From contig NZ_WUEY01000002.1 in assembly GCF_010668395.1 (NCBI RefSeq), positions 310,001 to 374,000 of the forward strand: a stretch of 64,000 nt of DNA, given 5' to 3'. The translations under genes were made by a program, and so were the position numbers. Source of the DNA: Martinezella lusitana. GTDB lineage: Bacteria; Pseudomonadota; Alphaproteobacteria; Rhizobiales; Rhizobiaceae. Of this stretch, positions 58,670 through 64,000 are shown in pieces (position 1 is the stretch's first letter; each line of letters starts with the position of its first letter). Below the pieces are notes generated by a model. That model made no database searches and was not told the DNA's origin. It worked only from the letters and a program-made list of their open reading frames with translations.

Positions 58670-58675
58670 TATAAT
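58670..58675 (+). promoter_or_regulatory. Candidate -10 element of the uronate dehydrogenase gene
   Basis: A perfect TATAAT within an AT-rich run lies 60 bases before the ATG at 58736. No good -35 element is correctly spaced, so an activator may be needed. Confidence 0.3.
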
Positions 58676-58735
58676 GACTGCCGAAAGAGCATCTTATAGT
58701 CTGCCGGCCGAAATGATCGATCCGGGAGACAATCC

Positions 58736-59533
58736 ATGCTGAAAACTCTGTTGCTGACCGGGGCCGCCGGTGGCGTCGGGCAGGCGCTCAGGCCGCTTCT
58801 GTCGCAAATTGCCGAGAGCGTCGTATTGTCCGATCTCGCACCGATCAGCGACCTGAGTCCCAACGAGCGTTTCGTCTCCTGCGATCTGGCCGACCGCGCC
58901 GGCGTCGAGGCCCTGCTTGCCGGCGTCGACGGCATCATCCATCTCGGCGGGATATCGGTGGAGAAACCTTTCGATCTCATCCTGCAGGGCAATATTCTCG
59001 GCCTCTACAATCTCTACGAGGCGGCGCGTGCCGCCGGCAAGCCGCGCATCGTCTTCGCAAGCTCGAATCACACGATCGGCTTTTATCGCCGGGACGAGCG
59101 GATCGACAACAAGGCGCCGACGCGGCCGGATTCGCTTTACGGTGTTTCGAAGGTGTTCGGCGAAGCGGTCGCGAGCCTCTACTTCGACAAGTTCGGCCAG
59201 GAAACGCTCTCCGTGCGCATTGGCTCCTGCTTCCCCGAACCGCGCAATACCCGCATGCTCGCCACCTGGTTCAGCGTCAACGATTTTCTCTCACTTTGCG
59301 GCTGTGCTTTCGATGCGCCAAGGCTCGGCCATACCATCGTCTACGGAGTTTCCGACAATGACGAGCAATGGTGGGACAACAGCAATGCTGCTTTCCTCGG
59401 TTGGAAACCGCGCGACAGCGCCGCTCCGTGGCGGGCGGAAATCCTGTCGCGAACACCACGGGAGGATCCCAACGATCCGGCAGTCATCTATCAAGGCGGC
59501 GGCTTCGCCTCGGCGGCCCATCCGGAAGACTGA
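58736..59533 (+). CDS. udh: Uronate dehydrogenase
   Basis: A 265-residue NAD-dependent short-chain dehydrogenase matching the Agrobacterium-type uronate dehydrogenase in length and layout. It has an N-terminal LLLTGAAGGVGQALRPLL, the HLGGISVEKPFDLILQGNIL segment, SSNHTIGFY (catalytic Ser near 110), and SLYGVSKVFGEA with Tyr135 and Lys139. It oxidises glucuronate and galacturonate to the corresponding aldarolactones in the cytoplasm. GGGAGA precedes the ATG. It is a single gene, with no lactonase, aldarate dehydratase or uronate transporter nearby. It is convergent with cysA. Confidence 0.88.
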   Translation: MLKTLLLTGAAGGVGQALRPLLSQIAESVVLSDLAPISDLSPNERFVSCDLADRAGVEALLAGVDGIIHLGGISVEKPFDLILQGNILGLYNLYEAARAAGKPRIVFASSNHTIGFYRRDERIDNKAPTRPDSLYGVSKVFGEAVASLYFDKFGQETLSVRIGSCFPEPRNTRMLATWFSVNDFLSLCGCAFDAPRLGHTIVYGVSDNDEQWWDNSNAAFLGWKPRDSAAPWRAEILSRTPREDPNDPAVIYQGGGFASAAHPED

Positions 59534-59558
59534 TCAGCCCGGGATCGCTGACGACACG

Positions 59559-60599
59559 TCAGCTTCCGTTGCGAAACAGCTTCCAGCGGGTTGGCCGGAA
59601 GGCGACGCGATTGCGGTCCAGCGCATCGGCCTTGTTCGGCGGCAGCTCGATCTCGATGCTTTCGTGGCCTGAGCCGATATCGATCTCGAGATGACGAGTG
59701 CCCGCAACGCGTCGGCTTGCGGCGAGCAGACCGGCGATCGCGCCGCCATCGCAAAGCTCGATATCATGAGGGCGGAAATAAAGATGGGCCTCTCCCTCCG
59801 GCTCGTGCGGCGCGCTCAGCCCCAGCGGCTTGTCGTCGAACCAGATCTCGCCGCTGGCGATGCGTACCTTGATGCGGTTGGACTGGCCAATGAAACCGTA
59901 GACGAAGGGAGAGTTCGGCGTGTCGTAAATTTCGTCCGGCGTGCCGACCTGCTCGATGGCGCCCTTGTTGAGCACGACGACACGATCGGCAAGCTCAAGC
60001 GCTTCTTCCTGATCGTGCGTCACGAAGACGGTGGTGTGGCCGGTCCGGTCATGGATTTCCCGCAGCCATTTGCGCAAGTCCTTGCGGACCTGCGCGTCGA
60101 GGGCGCCGAAAGGCTCGTCCAGAAGCAGGACATTCGGCTCGACCGCCATGGCGCGCGCCAGAGCCACGCGCTGCCTCTGTCCGCCGGATAGCTGGGCCGG
60201 ATAGCGCTTTTCCAGGCCATTGAGCTGCACCAGTTCCAACAATTCCAGCGCACGCCGGCGAATTTCATCGCGCGGCGGGCGGCGCGAAGCCGAGCGCACT
60301 CTCAAGCCGAAGGAAATGTTTTCCAGCACCGTCATGTGCCGGAACAGCGCGTAATGCTGGAACACGAAGCCGATGTTGCGCTGCTGAACGCTCTTTCGCG
60401 AAGCATCGTCCTCGCCGAAGAAGATCCTGCCCTCGGTTGGCGTTTCCAGCCCCGCGATCAGGCGCAGCAGCGTCGTCTTGCCCGAGCCGGACGGACCAAG
60501 AAGCGCGATCAGTTCGCTCGAGCGTATATCCAGTGACACGTCATGCAATGCGGGAAAGCGACCGAATTCCTTGCGCAGGTTTTGAACGCGAACTTCCAT
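59559..60599 (-). CDS. cysA: Sulfate/thiosulfate ABC transporter ATPase
   Basis: A 346-residue ABC ATPase with Walker [17 protein letters not shown], signature [16 protein letters not shown] and Walker [16 protein letters not shown]-terminal TOBE-like regulatory part of about 110 residues contains [15 protein letters not shown] and [12 protein letters not shown], typical of CysA. It sits in the cytoplasm and drives the CysT/CysW permease. The ATG at 60599 is preferred over an adjacent in-frame TTG. It starts 11 bases after the cysW stop and is the last gene of the operon. Confidence 0.93.
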   Translation of the reverse strand: MEVRVQNLRKEFGRFPALHDVSLDIRSSELIALLGPSGSGKTTLLRLIAGLETPTEGRIFFGEDDASRKSVQQRNIGFVFQHYALFRHMTVLENISFGLRVRSASRRPPRDEIRRRALELLELVQLNGLEKRYPAQLSGGQRQRVALARAMAVEPNVLLLDEPFGALDAQVRKDLRKWLREIHDRTGHTTVFVTHDQEEALELADRVVVLNKGAIEQVGTPDEIYDTPNSPFVYGFIGQSNRIKVRIASGEIWFDDKPLGLSAPHEPEGEAHLYFRPHDIELCDGGAIAGLLAASRRVAGTRHLEIDIGSGHESIEIELPPNKADALDRNRVAFRPTRWKLFRNGS

Positions 60600-60610
60600 C
60601 AAAAATTCCT

Positions 60611-61489
60611 TCAGTGACGCCGGCTGGCTGCGATCTCTTCGCTATAGCGCATTTCCAGCAGCGTCTTCAGTATAAGTGTGACAAGGGCGAGCAGAGCCAG
60701 GAGCGTGGCAACGGCAAAGGCCCCAGAGAAATTATAGTCGTTGTAAAGGATCTCGACCTGCAGCGGCATGGTGTTGGTTTCGCCGCGGATGTGGCCCGAG
60801 ACGACCGAAACGGCGCCGAACTCGCCCATGGCGCGGGCGTTGCAGAGCAACACGCCGTAAAGCAGGCCCCATTTGATGTTTGGCAGCGTGACATACCAGA
60901 AGGTCTGCCAGCCATTGGCTCCGAGCGAAAGCGCCGCCTCCTCGTCCGCATTGCCCTGCTCCTGCATCAGCGGGATCAATTCACGGGCGACGAAGGGGAA
61001 GGTGACGAACATCGTCGCCAGAACGAGCGCCGGAACCGCGAACAGGATCTGTATGCCGTGGCTCTGCAACCAGGGGCCAAGTGTGCTGCTGGAACTGAAT
61101 AGCAGCACGAACACCAGACCGGATATGACCGGCGAGACGGAGAAGGGCAGATCGATCAGGGTCGTCAGGAATGCCTTGCCCTTGAACTCGAACTTGGCGA
61201 TCGCCCAGGCGGCCGCGACGCCGCAGACAAGGTTCAACGGTACGCTGATGCCGGCAACGATCAGCGTCAGCCGGATGGCCGCGAAAGTCTCGTCATCGAC
61301 AAGGGCGTCGAAGAACGCCTCTATGCCTTTGCGGAAAGCCTCGACGAAGACGGCAGCCAAAGGCAAAAGCACCATCAATGTCAGAAAGGCGAGCGAGATC
61401 AACACGAAGGTAATGCGCGCAACCCGGCTCTCGGTGATGACGGATTGACCCGTATCGGCGGCGGCAGAAAGATCATGCGCCATAGCCAT
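60611..61489 (-). CDS. cysW: Sulfate ABC transporter permease CysW
   Basis: A 292-residue inner-membrane protein with six predicted segments, [20 protein letters not shown] at the N-terminus, and a CysW-type [20 protein letters not shown]. The coupling loop is [20 protein letters not shown], and [20 protein letters not shown] is characteristic of the family. Its start overlaps the cysT stop by 17 bases, and a second ATG at 61483 is possible. It forms the sulfate channel with CysT. Confidence 0.93.
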   Translation of the reverse strand: MAMAHDLSAAADTGQSVITESRVARITFVLISLAFLTLMVLLPLAAVFVEAFRKGIEAFFDALVDDETFAAIRLTLIVAGISVPLNLVCGVAAAWAIAKFEFKGKAFLTTLIDLPFSVSPVISGLVFVLLFSSSSTLGPWLQSHGIQILFAVPALVLATMFVTFPFVARELIPLMQEQGNADEEAALSLGANGWQTFWYVTLPNIKWGLLYGVLLCNARAMGEFGAVSVVSGHIRGETNTMPLQVEILYNDYNFSGAFAVATLLALLALVTLILKTLLEMRYSEEIAASRRH

Positions 61490-62330
61490 ATCTCCTTCTG
61501 CTCCACGACTGTATGAGGTTGATGATCAAAAGCATCGTGAAGGAAATGAACAGCATCACCGTCGCGATCGCCGTCGCGGCGGAGTAATTATATTCCTCCA
61601 GACGGATGACGATGAGCAGTGGCGCGATTTCCGAGACATAAGGCTTGTTGCCGGCGATGAAGATGACCGAGCCGTACTCGCCGGCGGCGCGCGCAAATGC
61701 CAGGGCAAAGCCCGTCAGCGCCGCAGGCGCCAGGCCCGGCAGCAGTACGCGGGTTATCGTCTGGAAACGGGAGGCGCCGAGCGTTGCCGCCGCCTCTTCG
61801 ACCTCGCGATCGATTTCCTCCATCACCGGCTGCGCCGTGCGCACCACGAAGGGCAGGCCGACGAAAATCAGCGCGATGACGATGCCGACCGGCGTGAAGG
61901 CGATCTTGATGCCGAGCGGAGCCAGGAACTGGCCGATCCAGCCGTTCGGTGCGTAAAGCGTCGTCAAAGCAATGCCGGCAACCGCCGTCGGCAGCGCGAA
62001 CGGCAGATCCACCATGGCATCGACGATGCGCTTGCCGGGAAAACGGTAGCGCACCAGCACCCAGGCCAGAATAAGCCCGAGCACCGCATTGACGAGCGCG
62101 GCGATGAAGGCACCGCCAAAGCTCATGCGCAGCGCATAAAGCGTGCGCACATCAAGGGCCAGCGCCCAGAATTTCGACCAGCCGAGAGCGCTGCTTTTCC
62201 ACAGCAATCCCGACAGCGGAATGAGAACGATAAAGATGAGCCAAGCCAAGGTAACGCCGAGCGCCAATCCGAAGCCCGGAATGACGCTCGGCTGCCGTAA
62301 CCGCCACCGTTTGCGGGTTATAGAATGCAT
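61473..62330 (-). CDS. cysT: Sulfate ABC transporter permease CysT
   Basis: A 285-residue membrane protein. It begins with a basic stretch and [20 protein letters not shown], then [20 protein letters not shown], the coupling loop [20 protein letters not shown], and [20 protein letters not shown] typical of CysT/CysU. It follows the binding-protein gene by 6 bases and overlaps cysW by 17, consistent with stoichiometric production of the two permease halves. Confidence 0.93.
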   Translation of the reverse strand: MHSITRKRWRLRQPSVIPGFGLALGVTLAWLIFIVLIPLSGLLWKSSALGWSKFWALALDVRTLYALRMSFGGAFIAALVNAVLGLILAWVLVRYRFPGKRIVDAMVDLPFALPTAVAGIALTTLYAPNGWIGQFLAPLGIKIAFTPVGIVIALIFVGLPFVVRTAQPVMEEIDREVEEAAATLGASRFQTITRVLLPGLAPAALTGFALAFARAAGEYGSVIFIAGNKPYVSEIAPLLIVIRLEEYNYSAATAIATVMLFISFTMLLIINLIQSWSRRRYGYGA

Positions 62331-62336
62331 TCAGCC

Positions 62337-63365
62337 TTATTGCCCCGGCTTGTAGACCTGATCGAAGATGCCGCCATCGTCGAAGAACTTCGGCTGAGCT
62401 TGAGACCAGCCGCCGAAATCGTCAATGGTTGCCAGCTTCAATGACGGGAAGCGGGCGATATCCTTGGGATCGGCCGCTTCTGGCTTGATCGGCCGGTAGT
62501 AATGCTTGGCCGCGATCTTCTGGCCCTCATCCGAGTAGAGATAGTTCAAATAGGCTTCGGCGATCTTGCGCGTGCCCTTTTTGTCGACATTGCCATCAAC
62601 GACGGCAACCGGAGGATCTGCGCGGATCGAGAAAGACGGGGTCACGACTTCAAATTTGTCGGGGCCGAGCTCGTCGAGCGAGAGATATGCCTCATTCTCC
62701 CAGGCGAGCAGAACATCGCCCAGCCCGCGCTGTACGAACGTCGTCGTCGATCCGCGCGCGCCGGTATCGAGAACCGGCACATGCTTCAGGAGCTGCGTGA
62801 GATATTCCTGCGCCTTGACATCGTCGCCGCCATTGGCCTGCTTGGCCCAGGCCCAGGCCGCCAGGATGTTCCAGCGGGCGCCGCCCGATGTCTTCGGGTT
62901 CGGCGTGATGACTTCAACGCCATCCTTGACCAGATCCGGCCAGTCCTTGATGCCCTTGGGGTTGCCCTTGCGCACCAGGAAGACGATGGTCGAAGTGTAG
63001 GGAACGGAATTGTTCGGGAACTTGGTCTTCCAGTCGGCAGGGATCTTGTGCGTCGCCTTGGCGATCGCGTCGATATCGCCTTCAAGAGCCAGCGTCACGA
63101 CATCGGCGTCGAGACCGTCGATGACCGAGCGGGCCTGCGCGCCCGAGCCACCATGCGACGCCTTGATGTCGATGGTTTCGCCGGTGTCCTTCTTCCACTT
63201 CGCGGCAAATACCGCGTTGAAATCCTTGTATAACTCTCGTGTCGGATCGTAGGAAACATTGAGAAGCGTCTTGTCCGCCGCCCAAGTCGGCGCAATCGCC
63301 GCGACAGAGAAACTGCCGATCAGAACCGCGGTGGCGAGAAGCCGGGAAAGCTTTATCGTCTGCAT
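62337..63365 (-). CDS. sbp: Sulfate-binding periplasmic protein
   Basis: A 342-residue periplasmic protein. The signal peptide is [20 protein letters not shown] and onward, with cleavage near APTWAAD. The mature protein begins with the family signature [13 protein letters not shown]. The anion-binding loop [15 protein letters not shown] and [20 protein letters not shown] are also typical of Sbp/CysP. It captures sulfate for CysTWA and is the first gene of the operon. AGGGGG lies upstream of the ATG. The 160-base gap before it, containing AT-rich AACTTGGTCGTATAAAG, should hold the promoter. Confidence 0.93.
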   Translation of the reverse strand: MQTIKLSRLLATAVLIGSFSVAAIAPTWAADKTLLNVSYDPTRELYKDFNAVFAAKWKKDTGETIDIKASHGGSGAQARSVIDGLDADVVTLALEGDIDAIAKATHKIPADWKTKFPNNSVPYTSTIVFLVRKGNPKGIKDWPDLVKDGVEVITPNPKTSGGARWNILAAWAWAKQANGGDDVKAQEYLTQLLKHVPVLDTGARGSTTTFVQRGLGDVLLAWENEAYLSLDELGPDKFEVVTPSFSIRADPPVAVVDGNVDKKGTRKIAEAYLNYLYSDEGQKIAAKHYYRPIKPEAADPKDIARFPSLKLATIDDFGGWSQAQPKFFDDGGIFDQVYKPGQ

Positions 63366-63525
63366 GGATGCACCCCCTTCGTTTGTCCTTAAACCCTACC
63401 AACTTGGTCGTATAAAGTAACGAAGACTGTTCCCGTTTTCAGCAGCCTCGGAGAACAGCATCCCATAGAATCCGGAAAAGTGAAATCACATTCCCGAACA
63501 ACAATCCATGGGCGACAGACCCGAT

Positions 63526-63981
63526 TCAGACAATGGCTTCGGACATGAAGACCGAATAGAGCTCGGCGGCGGTCTTTGCTTGCCGCATCGCCTTAAGGAC
63601 GCCTTCCGTTCGCAATCGTCTGGCGATCGCGGCGAGAACGTTCAGATAGTCGCTCCGGCCGGCTTCGCCGAACAGCAGCACGAACGCCCATTCCGTCGGC
63701 ACGTCGTCGATGGCCTCGAAGTCCACGGCATGCGCGAAGCGTACCATCAATCCCCGCGGCCGAGTCATGCCGGCAATGGCCGCATGCGGAACGGCAACGC
63801 CATTGCCGATCCCCGTGGTGCCGAGCTTCTCCCGCCCTTCGAGGGCGCGCAGGACCGTTGCTTCGTCGATGCCGAAGCAACTGGCAGCCTTGGATGACAG
63901 CATCTGCAGCGCCCGCCATTTGGTCGGCGCCGGAAGACCGACGAAGACGTGTTCGGGAAGAATGATCGTGGAAAGGTCCAT
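63526..63981 (-). CDS. PTS EIIA-like protein, PtsN/fructose type
   Basis: A 151-residue EIIA domain of the PTS EIIA type-2 (nitrogen/fructose) family. The phosphorylatable histidine is His66 in GIGNGVAVPHAAI, preceded by LEGREKLGTTG as in PtsN. Such proteins receive phosphate from NPr and regulate potassium transport, nitrogen or carbon responses rather than sugar uptake. It is transcribed toward the sulfate operon on the same strand with a 160-base gap. Its start at 63981 is close to the window edge, so an upstream operon partner cannot be excluded. It may be a paralogue of a main PtsN encoded elsewhere. Confidence 0.85.
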   Translation of the reverse strand: MDLSTIILPEHVFVGLPAPTKWRALQMLSSKAASCFGIDEATVLRALEGREKLGTTGIGNGVAVPHAAIAGMTRPRGLMVRFAHAVDFEAIDDVPTEWAFVLLFGEAGRSDYLNVLAAIARRLRTEGVLKAMRQAKTAAELYSVFMSEAIV

Positions 63982-64000
63982 GGTCTCACTCAGGGGTCGA

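Overview
This window reads as high-GC alphaproteobacterial DNA, most likely Rhizobiaceae (Rhizobium/Agrobacterium type). That assignment rests on gene content: a 265-residue Agrobacterium-type uronate dehydrogenase, a tetronate/erythronate catabolic cluster, a lone LigD-type polymerase beside DUF3175/DUF2934 genes, many ABC importers each with its own regulator, and a PtsN-like EIIA protein. No rRNA, tRNA, CRISPR array, insertion sequence or phage gene was seen. The mix of separate catabolic modules without housekeeping genes suggests a chromid, megaplasmid or accessory chromosomal region; this is inference.

Layout. 1-2060: the 3' end of an amino-acid-type substrate-binding protein gene and a DAO-type flavin oxidase. 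2234-12286: an organosulfur-type module. It has two DszC/SfnB-like flavin monooxygenases, one DszA-like monooxygenase and a complete ribose-type ABC importer served by two binding proteins, one Sec-type and one Tat-type, on divergent transcripts. 12290-14433: a TetR repressor and a cytochrome P450, divergently transcribed around a tandem pair of TAAGG-N6-CCTTA palindromes. 14477-17964: a D-amino-acid/peptide module with an M19 dipeptidase, a LysR regulator, a D-amino-acid transaminase and a probable decayed P1-family aminopeptidase. 18427-24672: regulators (AraC; GlxA/FtrA type), a GST, small proteins and a NYN + OST-HTH protein.

24932-31556: a LacI regulator divergent from ltnD-otnK-otnC-otnI-denD-SDR, which should convert L-threonate and D-erythronate to dihydroxyacetone phosphate. 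A near-perfect 24-bp palindrome lies between the regulator and the operon. 31620-34419: a signal-peptide-less HtrA-like protease and a triple-PAS diguanylate cyclase without a canonical inhibitory site. 34876-44064: a chitooligosaccharide-type module with a ROK regulator, a cytoplasmic GH20 hexosaminidase, a GNAT enzyme and a five-gene peptide-type ABC importer. 44505-50124: a RidA protein, an NTF2-like/flavin monooxygenase fusion and a zinc alcohol dehydrogenase. The last two are apparently driven from a sigma-54 promoter by an AcoR-like activator, with enhancer-like repeats in place.

50283-59533: a GT25 glycosyltransferase, an SDR, the LigD-type polymerase, ICMT-like and GST genes, a run of small stress-type genes (DUF3175, Gly/Lys-rich, DUF2934, tiny coupled ORFs), a cardiolipin synthase/EEP pair and uronate dehydrogenase. 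59559-63981: a sulfate ABC importer operon (sbp-cysT-cysW-cysA order) and a PtsN-like EIIA protein. The sulfate importer and the 2.2-12.3 kb module make sulfur acquisition a recurring theme. The least explained unit is that organosulfur-type cluster with a sugar-type importer. The best-supported regulatory predictions are the TetR operator pair, the threonate-operon palindrome and the sigma-54 promoter with its enhancer.
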